Below are positions 44,878 through 56,271 of a stretch of DNA of 64,000 nt, one piece after another. Position numbers and translations under genes: made by a program. The notes under the pieces were generated by a model, which had not been told where the DNA came from, made no database searches, and saw only the letters and a list, made by a program, of their open reading frames with translations. The stretch is from Prostheceraeus crozeri (Eukaryota; Platyhelminthes; Polycladida; Euryleptidae): the NCBI GenBank assembly GCA_907163375.1, contig CAJQUW010005267.1, positions 434,001 to 498,000 on the forward strand, in the 5' to 3' direction. Positions within the stretch are counted from its first letter, which is position 1. Every line of letters begins with the position of its first letter.

Positions 44878-47772
44878 CTAGCTCCACACTCTTGACTTAC
44901 CCCTTCATCTTACATGATTTTCTCAATCGAGAACTTTTTAAGAAAGTCAAGTCTCTGATAATTCTGGAAAAAGCTACCACATATTTTATCATGCTCGACC
45001 TAACTTTGTGACGTCATTGAAGCGGATGCTGACCTTTTTATGAAATTTTACACAAATATGCAAAATGTTTTGGCTACAAGGTATATGAAGTTTCCCGGTG
45101 TTATTTAGGGGCACTCAATGGTAGAAAGTAATGGGCGTGTAAACTTGCCCCCACCGCCGGAAGGATTGTGGAAAACTCAAAAAGCTGCCATTAATAATCT
45201 CGAAGCTCTCCTCAGCTCTAAGACTCGACGAATGAATCATTGACGCTACAGCAGCACGAACATGACTTCTGATGAATATAGTGTGAAATCTTGACCTTCT
45301 TTGCACAATTTGATGTAATGCACTATTAATAGTAATATATTGCATGCAATCTATGAAGTAGGAGTGGGGTCACCATGAGCACTACCAACTATTGAAATGC
45401 CGTCTCTGCGTCAGCTGTATAGTATGTTGTGACGCAATCCACAAAAAAGGCTGCCGTGATTAGAATTGCGCTGATTGGCGAGCAAAATGAGTCTCTTTAG
45501 CTTTGAAAATTGGACAAGCAACCGTCAATCAGACATACACAGGACGTCAAAAAGGACATGCAAATCAGGTCGTGGACCGTAAAGTCACATTGTGATATCG
45601 GCGGACCGTTCGCACATGTAGTTAAGTTCGTTAAGTGGTGCAATAGCGCCGTTTTGGCCGTTCGCACGCCAGCACTCTTACCTTTGTAGCTGACTTTTCT
45701 TCGAATTCTGGCCACACGAGTTGCGGTTAGGATGGTAGTGTGTTGACGTCCATTTGAAATTATCTGTGTTATATTTACGCTATTTTCCAACTAATAAATT
45801 GCGTTGTAGAATACATTTCGTCCAACCGTTTCAAAAATGACATTTTCATGTAATTCAGTTAGAGCATGATCTCTTAAAATTGATTGATCACTGCATGTAC
45901 AAGTTCTCATGTCCTTTTGTGAGCGCACAATCTGTAGCACCATTTACACTCTACTCTTCTTCACCAAGTGCACGATTCTTTATTTGAGAATTCAATTTGA
46001 TCATAATGTTTGTGAGTATTTGACATAATTTTTCGCACGCATCTATGAAAGATTCTTTATGCTATGACAGCGAAATGTCTGGTAAACTAATTCAGCGGAC
46101 ATTTTTGGGCATGTTTTCCAGCACATTTACCTAATAAATTTTGCTAGTTGAAATACACCGACTTTGTGCGTTGTTGATTTACCAATATATTGCTCATGCA
46201 TTAATCATGGAAAACAAAAGCATAGAAAAGTCTGAATTGAAAGCAAAAGATAATTTCGAGCATTTTCATCACGATTTCAGGAGATAAAACAACAACATAA
46301 TTGTGTTGGCATTAACCTTTATCGGACACCATGAATTATTTTTAGGCAAATTCTGTTTCCCGATAAATATGACGCATATGATTCACCAATCGATTTCTGA
46401 TTCTTAAAATCTATACATGAAATCTTATGAAGGCGCGGGCTTAGTTTTCTGTAATTAATGGAAGCACACATTTTGATACGATGCTGCTTTCCAAAGCTAC
46501 ATTACGGTAGTGCGGACACAATAATATCTATCGAAAATTTAATCATTCAGTTTGAGGAATTTCACTATTTTCAAAGCAGTCTGTGTATCGGACGTTCTGT
46601 GTTTTTTCTGTTTTCGAAAAAAAGATTGAAATACATGTGCGTTTATCTTAACCATTTTGTTTTGAATACAGATGGAGAATGTCCCATACGCAGATTGCTT
46701 TGAATCTAACCCGCCTGGAAGAATATCTGCTATTGTCAATTATGCTGTTGTTATTCAGCAGCTGATAGAATAAATTTGAATAAACACAAAAAGTCTATAT
46801 CATGACTAGATTTATTTAGCAAAATGTATAAATATGATGTTTGAGATAACACTCCACGATAGACAGTCTTCTATATGTAGATTTTGTTGCAAAAACGAAC
46901 TCTAAATGATTAATAAGAAATTTGTGAACGAAACTGTTTATTACAGTTACTTATTTGACCACGGATGATTTCATCGATATTTCGAAAAATCAATTATATG
47001 ACTGAATTTCAAGAATTTAATTATGTTATGAATAATTGAAACAAATAGATTCAGTCCAAATGTGTCGAGTATGAGTTACTGCCATCTTGTATTGTATTCA
47101 TAATTTCAGCAAAATTATTGCAAGTTATGATCTGGCATCATATTGTGTTGCGGAACTATCGAGTCACATTCGTTATAAATGAACGATTATCAATTAAAAT
47201 TACTTTCTACATTACGACTATCAATATATAATTACTTTCTATATAATTTAATTGAAATTATTTTTATGAACACTTCATCCTCTTCATTTAAGTATCTTCG
47301 AAGTGTCTAAGCCATGGTCTGAGCCTAGGTAGAGGCGATTCAAGCCTCCAATAACCTAAAGTAGTGAAATCAATTGTGTGAAATTCATTAATGAAACTTC
47401 ATCATGCAAAGAGAATTTGTTAGGGTGTGATCAATGCAGTGTTATGAGGACCTAATGCCTTTGCAATTATCACGGAATCTACTATGCATACTTAAAATTG
47501 CATTTTGAAGTTAAGATATCAACTAACTGCTGGCAAAATTTAGTTTTGTTCTCATAATTGTAAAACCCAATACCAAAATTTGATGAATTAAGAAGAGGAA
47601 ACTATTTTGAGCCTCAGTGACCGCCCATTTGTTGAAGATTTACTTCATCTTTTGTTTCACTGATAGTTGACATTCTTTTTCTAAATGGATGTATCTATTT
47701 TGACGAAATTGTATCACTTAAAATCAGAATACGCACTGAAATGTCTTAACTTATTCACGCGTTATTTTTCAG
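44878..47772 (+). other. Noncoding, probably NCX intron
   Basis: A 97-codon frame at 45497-45790 (-) contains a basic stretch (RIRRKVSYKGKSAGV) loosely like the linker upstream of LINE endonucleases, but not enough to call. Nothing else was recognised. Confidence 0.4.
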
Positions 47773-47858
47773 AATGTGCGCGTTCTAAGCGCCGTACCTC
47801 ATGGAGCAAGCCATGTGACTGGTCGAGAGCTTCAGGAGCTCCAAAAGGTCAAATCCAG
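47773..47858 (+). CDS. Candidate 86-nt NCX exon
   Basis: The acceptor GTTATTTTTCAG is followed by a distinctly GC-richer block and the donor CAG|GTAATG. Entering in phase 0, as the upstream exons require, the frame is open for 28 codons (including PHGASHVTGRELQELQK) and exits with two bases, AG. The charged, helix-prone GRELQELQK would fit a cytoplasmic loop. A second frame is also open, so phase is the only reason for choosing this one. No homology is claimed. Confidence 0.5.
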
Positions 47859-49582
47859 GTAATGTGAATGTGTTATTATATTACAGGTATTAGAAATTGA
47901 CCATTACATCATATTCTTTTGCGTTGTTTACGCTAAGTAATGGCCACTAGTAAACGTCAATGCAACAGAATTAACGATATAAGTGACTTGTATAATCTGT
48001 CAAATAAATATTGTTGGAAACCTCATTTGTATATTTGCTCACACACTGACTTGAATTCTGACTTTATACAAATATAGTATCACGCGGCAAAAAAGGTGAT
48101 GAAATGGGCACATCAAAAAATTGTTTGAATTTTTCGAGACATCACAGCTCCGCAGTCCAGTAGATTCACATACCTGCTTATCAATTACAAATATCCACGT
48201 AAACTGAAGCTTAAGATATTGAGTTTAACAAGTGCAAATTGCACACAGACTGCCATTTATCACAGCTGATTATCTGTAAGTGTTTTGCAAACATAATAAT
48301 TACATCTTCTCTGATTCTACTGAACAATGAATAACCATTTTTTACGCTCACATTGATTCGCAATTTGTTATTTTACTTGCTATTACAACAATGATCTTAA
48401 ACAGTCTTGAGGGCTGCAACAAAATCTTCAAAACCCACCAATTGCACAGAACTGCATGAAAGCGGATGAATTTTATCTTCGTGACTTCTGATGTTCGAAA
48501 GAAGCTTCTGTAGTTATAAAAGATTAGAGATATCACTTTATATCACCTAAATGACATGCAATGATTATTATCAGGCAAACATCTAATTAGAAAAATTGTT
48601 TAACTATTTCTTGACCGAGGGTTTTTCCAGCTCTCGATAAAGATGCATTCCTATGTCCAAGCAGTCACATTTCGGATATCTTTCCGTGATATTCCGATGT
48701 CTTTGCTTTGGAAAGGTTGAAGGGGTCGACAATTTATTATATGAAATCTTTTGGCAGCCTTTGGAGAAAGTGTACTGCCACCGAAACTGTCAGCTATCCA
48801 TCAGAATGTACGATTTCGATCTCGGTGAAGCTTTACTACAGAAAATAATAGATTGGCATTTTTTATGAGTTTGATAACGTCATCATGGCTTATATTACTG
48901 ATTATGTTACTTTCATTGCAATAATTTGCAGGTCATGTGTATTAGCCTGTATATCTCTCGATACATACAGGCATTTATATCTTATTCATATGATCTGCTT
49001 AAATCGCAAAGATGAAGATCAAAGATCTCGGATTAGTACTTACTACCCATTATTATTTGCTACATGTCTGCCAAGCAAATTTCTTCAGATAGCATTGACA
49101 AACTTGTAAATTTACAGTTTGAGGGTCTCACAGCCTAAACTATAGTTTCCGTTAGTACCGCTTCATCGCTCGATTGCGCTGCCATCAAGTGAAAAATGCA
49201 AGAACTCCACTCGTTCCGTTTATTCCCTGCATCTCAAAGCAATCGACGATCGTTGAGGAGGAGGGATAATGCTTGCCAAGATGGTCTATTTCCAGTGTTG
49301 GACAACGCGAAAAAGAATCACTAAAATTTCTACGCGTTGACCAATCTTTTAGCAGATTTGATGGATGGCAGTGTGACGAAAGGACGAAGCAATGCTAATG
49401 TAAATCAGACTTAAGACACTTGAAAAAAGCCCCAAGTCATCACGGTTAAACATAGACAATCTATTCTGTTGCAAAAGCCTCCAAAAACCTTTTCCATTTT
49501 TTGTCGATGAATATTTGATTAAAATTATTCTTTGCAGCTGACATTTGCGGACGGTAGCTAATTTTGGCATTTTTCATTGCAG
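47859..49582 (+). other. Noncoding, probably NCX intron
   Basis: Frames at 48653-48868 and 48885-49109 lack motifs. No repeat was recognised. Confidence 0.4.
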
Positions 49583-49603
49583 CCGGGTGTCCATTCGGTC
49601 AAA
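49583..49603 (+). CDS. Candidate 21-nt NCX microexon
   Basis: TTTTTCATTGCAG precedes CCGGGTGTCCATTCGGTCAAA, then the donor GTGAGTGA. Its length is a multiple of three, so it preserves the phase left by the 47773 exon. It would add about seven residues (S-RVSIRS-) before the 55408 block and could be an optional cassette. The support is splice consensus and phase only. Confidence 0.3.
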
Positions 49604-50162
49604 GTGAGTGAAGTCTGTTATGGATGGATATTTTAGGACCATTAATCGGCTTTAAGCCACTCATCTTGTCTAATATTGTTGTAATCGGAAACTTTGAAGT
49701 CGAAACTCAACAACTAAGAAATAATCGTCTCACTCTACAATATGAGGGTCAACAAGTGTAAGACAATATAATTACAGTCGCAATTTATTCAGGATTAGCT
49801 TTTTCAAAGGTGGTGACATTAATTCGACTTGTCCTCAACATCATTTGATAGTTACACTGTTTCATATCACACACATACGTAAATAAATCAATCATAGTCG
49901 GTATCTTTTCACGTTATATGTATGAAACCTTGAACTTGTTGAAAAAATGCAGGGAATTCTAAAAAATGGTCGGACAAGGTCGACTACATAATATCACCAT
50001 TCATTGAGCATTGTAGAATAGGAACTGTGTCAAATAACATAAGAATTTCAGTATAAATGCTAAATTGTTTGTTCTACGTATGTAGTTGACCAGGTGGCGG
50101 GAGATCATCTTTCTGAGAAAGTTATGCAAAAGTAATCAAAACTCTCCATTTCAGTTTATAGG
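49604..50162 (+). other. No recognisable gene
   Basis: Spacer up to the LINE tail. No supported feature was seen. Confidence 0.4.
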
Positions 50163-51591
50163 CCGATATAAGTAAGTAAGTAAGTAATGCGTTTATTGAA
50201 AGTAAATAGAAATCAGATATACAAACACAGAAATAGCAAATCAGCACGAACTTACATATAAAATGATCACTTTCTGTAACATGCAGGCTTTGACAAATGT
50301 ATACAACAGTAATGGAGAAGTCAGATTTCATCAGCGTTATCAATCATGCAACACCAGTTAAAAATTTCTTCTGACGTCTAAACGTTAAAAAATGAGGTAA
50401 ACAAAAATGTCCAGTACAAGGCATTTTTGGAGGCACATGTTCATATAAAGGATGATATGGAGATCTACACTTTGTAAGAAATTTACACGACAAACTTTTA
50501 TGCATGTTATCGAAATCATTGATGATTGAGCATTTACACTCTTAAATTAAACGCTACAAATTAAACGATGGGAGCGTTTTCGAAATTTCTTGATTCTGTG
50601 ACATATTTCAGTTGACATATCACAAAACAAAGGAGTTGCATACGTCAAAAGTGAAACGATACAACTGTGGAATACTTCTAGCAACTTTTCTTTGGAAACA
50701 TATGGTTTTAGAGTGCGTATTACATACAAACGACGAGTTGCAGACAGCAAGATGTTATCAAAATGCTTGTTCCACTTTAAGTCATCTGTGAATGTTACAC
50801 CAAGAATAGAAATTGTGCTAGCAAGCTCAACATCTGTGTAAGCAAATGTGGGAGCATTCTTTTTGCGACGAATAAACATCTGTTTGTACTTCATTGAGTT
50901 CAAAAATAGTTTTTTCACATGCGACCACGATGATACAATTGACATATGATCTGGATTCGGCTGATGTTTCGTACAGGATTCAATAAGAGTGAGGTCATCA
51001 GCATACTTGACAAGCTTTCCACTCTGAGATTTTATTGTCAGAGTACCGGTAAAGATGGAAAAAAGATATGGCCCGAAAATAGAACCCTGAGGCACACCGG
51101 ACTTTACATAAGACAAAGGACCGATGCTGCCATTCATGCACAATCGTTGGCATCGATTTGACAAAAATGAAGAAAGTCACAAGATGAAGCCATTATTATA
51201 GTTTTGATCAATAAAGATTCTGATCAATCTATTATGGTGGATTTTATCGAAGGCTTTGGAAAAGTCGAGACATGCAAGCCTGACATAAAGATTTTCCGGA
51301 TCTTCCATATAGGCCGTAATGCAGTCATGTATATCTATAAGGGCACTACTCGTTGAGCCGAGAGGCTGAAAGGCATGCTGTTCACCACCAAATGATTGAA
51401 CAAATGTAGACTTCATGGATAGCAGCACAATTCGCTCAAATAGCTTTGAAATTATCGGCAGCAATGAAATCGGGCGAAAGTCTGAAATGGATGGATTTCT
51501 TACTTTAGGGATAGGTTTTACATAGGCATTTTTCCAGTAAGTCGGAAAGGTTCGTGAATTCACTGAAGCTGTGTAAATGTCTGCTAGGGGA
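50163..51591 (-). mobile_element. CR1/L2-group LINE, 3' part (host of the Penelope-like insertion)
   Basis: On the - strand this carries RT sequence, a 3' untranslated region with AATAAA near 50190, and a tandem tail (CTTA)n at 50166-50183. The reading continues upstream beyond the nested insertion at 54728-54893, where KQATGYDGI and LLRESADFIC precede the NPLADIYTASVNSRTFP found here at about 51552-51595. The two pieces form one RT fingers region if the block between them is removed. Confidence 0.78.
50547..51591 (-). pseudogene. LINE reverse transcriptase, one in-frame stop
   Basis: The - strand frame gives WKNAYVKPIPKV, DFRPISLLPIISKLFERI, CLDFSKAFDKIHH (motif A), then an in-frame TGA near 51174. 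GVPQGSIFGPYLFS (motif B), KYADDLTLIE (motif C) and a C-terminal region with ILGVTFTDDLKWNKHFD follow. Both parts are in the same frame, so a single stop separates them. This copy is much better preserved than the LINE at 4.2-6.2 kb. It is inactive because of the stop and the Penelope-like insertion upstream. Confidence 0.82.
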
Positions 51592-51680
51592 TTGAAGCTG
51601 GGACATTCCCATAACGATGTCTACATGTTTCATAATTTTAATAAACTTATAGTTAATAAGACTTAAGGTTTGTCCTTAAG
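51592..51680 (+). repeat. 89-bp dispersed repeat, copy 1
   Basis: It is identical to 63566-63654 at about 84 of 89 positions and has the same orientation. It starts TTGAAGCTGGGACATTCCC and ends at CTTAAG. Here it forms the outer (3') end of the Penelope-like insertion. Confidence 0.75.
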
Positions 51681-54600
51681 AGGACAGGTGGTGCGTTCCC
51701 ACCGGCAGACATTAAACGTTCAAGGCGCGTCAAACTTTTGACTATCCTAGGACTACATTTTAGAGCCAAACTTGACGAGATCGGTGTGGAGGACCTTCCC
51801 ACTAGTCCATTTTTCACTCAGCGCTTCTAAAGCGGGGCTGGACCTTACCCCTAATGGTCCTCTGACTTGTGATCCTCGACAAATGCATGAATGCATGAAG
51901 GTCTTTAAGCACAAAGACTTGACGGATCTGATTGCGTGCCGGGCGGACCTACCCGGGGGTCCATAACATAGCGCTATACGGGCTGGACTTCACCCTTAAG
52001 TGTACGAGATCGTACAAGGCCGCTTAACAAGTGATCTCCTTGGTCAAAGTTTCAGGCTCGATTGATTAGGAATTTATATATAAATAGACACTTAGTAATC
52101 ACCATGTCAACCCCATGGAGACCAGTAACCGACACAGTCCATTCATCACACTAGGGTAGTTAGCGATAAAAAAAAAAAGAACAAACGTTAAAACAAATAA
52201 AACAATAGCCAGTCGTCAGCAGGTACCCGCCTGGTTGCGTTTCGGCCCCTCTACCTGAACGCTCAAGCCCAGGCGGGCGGGGCCCCGCATAAACTTATAT
52301 GCGGCTGGCATTCTAAAATCAATACAGTAATGATATGTGTAATAATAAGTAATACTGATAGTAATAGTAAAAACAAAAACAAAACAACCGCAAAAGACGG
52401 ATACATCCAAAACAAACTAAAATATATGTGTGAAATACTGAAATGGTATAACCAATAAAAAAAATGTTTAGAAAACAGTGTTAATTATATTGTTTAAAAT
52501 GCGCACTGCGATGTCAGCTGCCTGGCTGAGAAATATCCAAACTTGACTAGAAAATTGTTATGACCGGTTAGGATTTTCTCAGTACATGCCTTCATTTTAG
52601 ACTTACAATATCCTCTGCTGCTCATCACAAAAAGTGTCATATTAATTCGTTTAATTAGATCTTCAAGATGTGAGCAGATGCGACAATAACGTAAAACCTG
52701 GCCGGCAAATACATTAATTCCCATGTTATAAGGTATTGCACTGTCTGGAAATGTCAACAGAACAACAGGGAAATCAAAATCTTCCACTTTATGATATATT
52801 GAGGTTCGAAGACCGTCACTACTAGATTGGAGTCTCACATCGAGGTAAACAACGGCTTTGTCATTGACTCCGTTTCTATCTGCAAGAAGCTCCATTGGGT
52901 AAATTTTCGGAATTAAGGTATTGAAATGCTTGTAATTTATTACGCATATATCGTCTATATATCTCGAAGTGTTTGACAATAATTTAGCTAGTCCAAACTT
53001 TTTATTTTTAACCAATTGTTTCATAAAAGCAAATTCGCAATTTAACAGAAACAAGTCGGCAAGTAAAGGACTGCAATTCCCTCCCATTGGTACTCCTCGA
53101 ATTTGTCTGAACACGTAACCGGAAAAAGAAATGTAGACTTCAGACACTATAAAATCAATAGCCTTCTTAAAAGAGTCCACGTCATAACAAGAATACCCCT
53201 TATATTTGATTTTGGAGAAAAACGACTTCTCATATCCTACACACAAGTATCTACGATTAGTGGAATTGAATGTGAGATCAAGGATGGAAAAAATATTATT
53301 CTTGATAGCACCTTGATCTAAGTTTGTATAAAGAGTAGAGAAGTCAAAAACTTGCATAGAGTGGACGTTCACGTTAGAAATATTCCTCAAAAAATCTTGA
53401 GTCGAGGCTACACTCCAAAAATAAGAATAACCAGTATTACTCCTGATTGACTCACAGTATCTATGGAAATTTTCTCTTATCACTTTCAGACCTTTGTTGA
53501 TATTCACCGATAACTTTTTAGTTGTACAATTTCTGGCTCCGGCAATGAATCTAAACTTATAAGGATTTTTATGCAATTTTGGAATCCAGAAAAGTTTTGG
53601 TAGTTTAAGGTCCTTGTCACTAACATTAATATTAAAGTTTGATTTCATATCTTTAACGTGTTTAGTAAGGACTTCCTTATCAGAAATAAGCTCAGGTTTA
53701 TAAGTTGCATTGCCTACTGCAGTGGAAGAATCTATGTCAAAACCAAGCTCGTCCATCAGGATTTTGAGATAGAACTTTTTACATATGAAACTAAAGTTGT
53801 TGGATGCTTTATCGACAGGAACGACTATCAAGTTTTTATGGAGATCTTGCAACTCCATATCAACACAAACGTTGCTGCCATTATCTTTCCCACCCAACTT
53901 CTTACAACGAAAGATGCGGTGCTTTACTAACATCATGACCCTGTTTTTCCAAATAGAGAAGTCATCAACTTTTAAGTGAAGGCGACTGGACACACGAGAT
54001 ATATGATTATCTATGGAATCGCTGATCTCTTTTTGAATGGATTTCCATGATATTGACCTAGACAATCTGTGTTTAGTGCCATACGCGAATATAGCTCTGA
54101 GACCTGGATCATTTATTATATCTAAATTACCGGTAAAAACATGCCCATAAGGCTCATAAACAAAACTGGTCATCGAGTCACAGCTGCAATCGCTCTGTAA
54201 AATGCCAACAACTTCCTGAATTGTCAGGCTATTAAGAAACTTATTATAATTGAAGAATTTCAAACAAATAGGGTTATTAAGCTTATGGTACACTTTGGGA
54301 GGATATAGATGTTTCGCTTTTTCTGGAACTAAAGCACAGACACTTTTATCATTAAATACAGAAGGTAAATGAAGTTTGTCAACTAAATGAGACTTGAAAG
54401 GAATCACTATATGCGTTTTGTCTTCGGTAGAGCTATCCCTCTTGTTTCTATATAATTTACTATGAACATATGTTGTCAAAACGAAAGATAGGTCATTCGA
54501 CTGATCAAGAAGCCTAGAATACATAATTTTAAGCATGCTATCACTAATCGATTTCAAGCAATTATAGAAATGTCTTATTTTGTTGCTCTTCATCAACTCT

Positions 54601-54727
54601 TGAAGCTCCTTGAGAATATCCTCACAACTATTAGATGGAGGATATTTCTTTCTACCCGACTTCCTAAGGCCATGGCTTCTCTTACGTCTGCTAATAGGAG
54701 AACTAAAAAAGAGAGATAAAAAAAAAA
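51592..54727 (-). mobile_element. Penelope-like element nested in a LINE
   Basis: About 3.1 kb interrupts the LINE. Its left boundary is the 89-bp repeat starting TTGAAGCTGGGACATTCCC, a second copy of which lies at 63566. Its right boundary is near the A-run at 54720. The LINE flanks GGGGATT (left) and GAGATC (right) may be a diverged short target duplication. The - strand contains one long reverse-transcriptase frame and then about 900 bp of 3' sequence that includes a GC-rich hairpin-prone patch at 52250-52310. A TTTATCTCTCTTTTTTAG tract at its 5' side resembles a splice acceptor. Confidence 0.7.
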
Positions 54728-54893
54728 TGAGATCACATATAAAATCAGCACTTTCTCGCAACAGAAATGCACAAATACCGTCGTAACCGGTAGCCTGTTT
54801 CAGCTTTAATGCGACGAGATGTCGATGAACCACATATAATAAAGTAAAAGTTGAATATTTCTGTGACAGGCCTTCGGCGTCCAGCGCCTTCAA
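52494..54893 (-). CDS. Penelope-like reverse transcriptase, uninterrupted frame
   Basis: This is a retroelement RT that copies element RNA at the insertion site. The open frame is 799 codons, but its first 55 or so (KQATGYDGI, LLRESADFIC) are the interrupted LINE read through by chance. The Penelope-like part is about 730 codons, with its first ATG at 54593. Motifs in order: LIVVPVDKASNNF, KLPKLFWIPKLHKNPYKFRF, VFDFSTLYTNL (motif A), RGVPMGGNCSPLLADLFLL (motif B), SRYIDDICV (motif C, IDD) and VVYLDVRL. A Cys/His-containing C-terminus follows (YCRICSH, CKSKMKAC). No GIY-YIG endonuclease is recognisable at either end. It differs strongly from the Penelope-like pair at 36 kb, so it belongs to another lineage, and I cannot name the clade. 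The absence of stops suggests a young copy. Confidence 0.82.
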   Translation of the reverse strand: MKALDAEGLSQKYSTFTLLYVVHRHLVALKLKQATGYDGICAFLLRESADFICDLIFFLSLFFSSPISRRKRSHGLRKSGRKKYPPSNSCEDILKELQELMKSNKIRHFYNCLKSISDSMLKIMYSRLLDQSNDLSFVLTTYVHSKLYRNKRDSSTEDKTHIVIPFKSHLVDKLHLPSVFNDKSVCALVPEKAKHLYPPKVYHKLNNPICLKFFNYNKFLNSLTIQEVVGILQSDCSCDSMTSFVYEPYGHVFTGNLDIINDPGLRAIFAYGTKHRLSRSISWKSIQKEISDSIDNHISRVSSRLHLKVDDFSIWKNRVMMLVKHRIFRCKKLGGKDNGSNVCVDMELQDLHKNLIVVPVDKASNNFSFICKKFYLKILMDELGFDIDSSTAVGNATYKPELISDKEVLTKHVKDMKSNFNINVSDKDLKLPKLFWIPKLHKNPYKFRFIAGARNCTTKKLSVNINKGLKVIRENFHRYCESIRSNTGYSYFWSVASTQDFLRNISNVNVHSMQVFDFSTLYTNLDQGAIKNNIFSILDLTFNSTNRRYLCVGYEKSFFSKIKYKGYSCYDVDSFKKAIDFIVSEVYISFSGYVFRQIRGVPMGGNCSPLLADLFLLNCEFAFMKQLVKNKKFGLAKLLSNTSRYIDDICVINYKHFNTLIPKIYPMELLADRNGVNDKAVVYLDVRLQSSSDGLRTSIYHKVEDFDFPVVLLTFPDSAIPYNMGINVFAGQVLRYCRICSHLEDLIKRINMTLFVMSSRGYCKSKMKACTEKILTGHNNFLVKFGYFSARQLTSQCAF
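54728..54893 (-). pseudogene. LINE reverse transcriptase, fragment 5' of the insertion
   Basis: The - strand peptide VVHRHLVALKLKQATGYDGI followed by LLRESADFIC is the LINE RT fingers segment that should precede NPLADIYTASV at 51591. A TGA lies just upstream of 54893, so the LINE is broken or truncated there. GGCCTTCGGCGTCCAGCGC at 54869-54887 nearly matches 3160-3178. Confidence 0.7.
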
Positions 54894-55407
54894 CGGTCAA
54901 TGTCGAATAGGAGTAAAGCATGTGTTTTGGTGGGACATAAGTAATTCGTATTAAAGTTCAAGATCAAAAGATTTTCTGAGAAAAGTTGCAGGATATACAA
55001 TGAATAAGTGAATTTCTCACTTTGCCTTCCAACTAAATCTAAGTTTTAAATTAAGTTAATTAGTTAATTAGCAAAAAAGGTAATTTAAGTCTTTAAGTCT
55101 GAACTTGTACGAAGTTCAGTGACCACTATAGCCAGTGAATCAAATATTTTATTTGCTCTACTTAACACGCTATTGAACATGAAGAACATTGGTCAGTGTT
55201 TGGATTTATTAATTTGTCTGCCTAAGTCAATGAAATACCTGAAAAAGATAAATCTGCTGAATTTTTTCATGAACCTTATCACATTGGTTGGTTTGCGCCG
55301 TTGCGGTGTCTCAATATTCTTGTTTTTGTGAAAGTTTCCTTAGTAACGTCTTATACTTCTTATACATTTTCTATTGTCATTTGATTCACATTTCTCCTCT
55401 ATTTCAG
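54894..55407 (+). other. Noncoding, probably NCX intron
   Basis: A 70-codon frame at 55119-55331 is hydrophobic but has no recognised motif. The stretch ends in a good acceptor, TTTCTCCTCTATTTCAG, at 55407. Confidence 0.4.
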
Positions 55408-55446
55408 AGCCAGCGATTCGAGTGATGATCGAGATCGTAGGACAGA
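55408..55446 (+). CDS. Candidate 39-nt NCX microexon
   Basis: A strong pyrimidine tract with CAG is followed by 39 nt and the donor AGA|GTAAGTAA. In the phase left by the 47773 exon (or by the 49583 microexon) it encodes ASDSSDDRDRRT, leaving two bases, GA. The acidic-basic composition suits a cytoplasmic loop. Length and phase are consistent with the chain, but no homology supports it. The next coding exon was not found before the window ends. Confidence 0.42.
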
Positions 55447-56271
55447 GTAAGTAAATTTCACTTCCACTCTTACATCACGTGTTTGTATTGTTTGTATGAC
55501 AGGATATGTCAATTTTAATACCGCCGATATTAAATACATGCAAGCAATTGCTACATTGGTAATGACTGACTTCATTTCTTTCAGAATGTAAGGACAGCCC
55601 ATTAATGTTTGGTATCATTTTGGTGGTAGTTTCCCGCGTAGACCCAACCCATTTAAATAACTTGAACTAATACCTTGGATATGGTCAACTCTGAATCACT
55701 AAAGAAACCTGTATTTTGTAGATACCGAAGAATTGTACCCTAAAAGTACTAAAATGTATAAATAATGATCTTCACCCAATTAATGGATGATCATAAATTA
55801 AGAAAACTAATTGTCATTCGATGTATGGAACTTTCATTGAACTTTGATTAGATTAGGATCCTAGGTCAATTCTTGCATCAGATTTTGAACCAGTTATTAG
55901 ATACACACCAACATTGTTTTTGCTAATTAGAAGAAAAATAGAACAAGAGGCTGCGATGCCAGCAATTAACCTTTGACAATGTACAGTGGATTGTGTGAGA
56001 GAGGTTGATTAGCAAATTCACCATTGAGAATAATTGAATTTACTTTTGTATCTAAAGTTGTGCAAAGCAGCGATTCCTAAAACTTTGATGAAACAGGTTT
56101 ATTTCGATGAGAGAATTTGTGTGCAGTTATTTGCATTCTTCGAATCTGAAGAAATTGTGACGATTGCAAAGCTCTGGAGGATTTTACGGTAGCATACAAG
56201 CTATGGAAAGCTATTCTACAAATAGGTTACGAAAACTATGTTGGAATAATCGAATATATGGGCTACTTTAG
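55447..56271 (+). other. No recognisable gene
   Basis: A CATTTCTTTCAG acceptor-like site near 55584 leads straight into a stop in the required phase, so I do not call an exon. Nothing else was seen. Confidence 0.4.

Noticed and set aside
45497..45790. Basic segment RIRRKVSYKGKSAGV, like a LINE linker
   Set aside because: The similarity is loose and no endonuclease or RT motif lies nearby in frame.
52180..52320. Possible hammerhead ribozyme in the Penelope-like 3' region
   Set aside because: On the - strand there are a CTGACGA and a GGCCGAAACGC, but they are in the wrong order and spacing, and I could not form the required stems.
55580..55610. Acceptor-like CATTTCTTTCAG as the next NCX exon
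   Set aside because: In the phase left by the 55408 block the frame meets TAA within two codons, and there is no supporting context.
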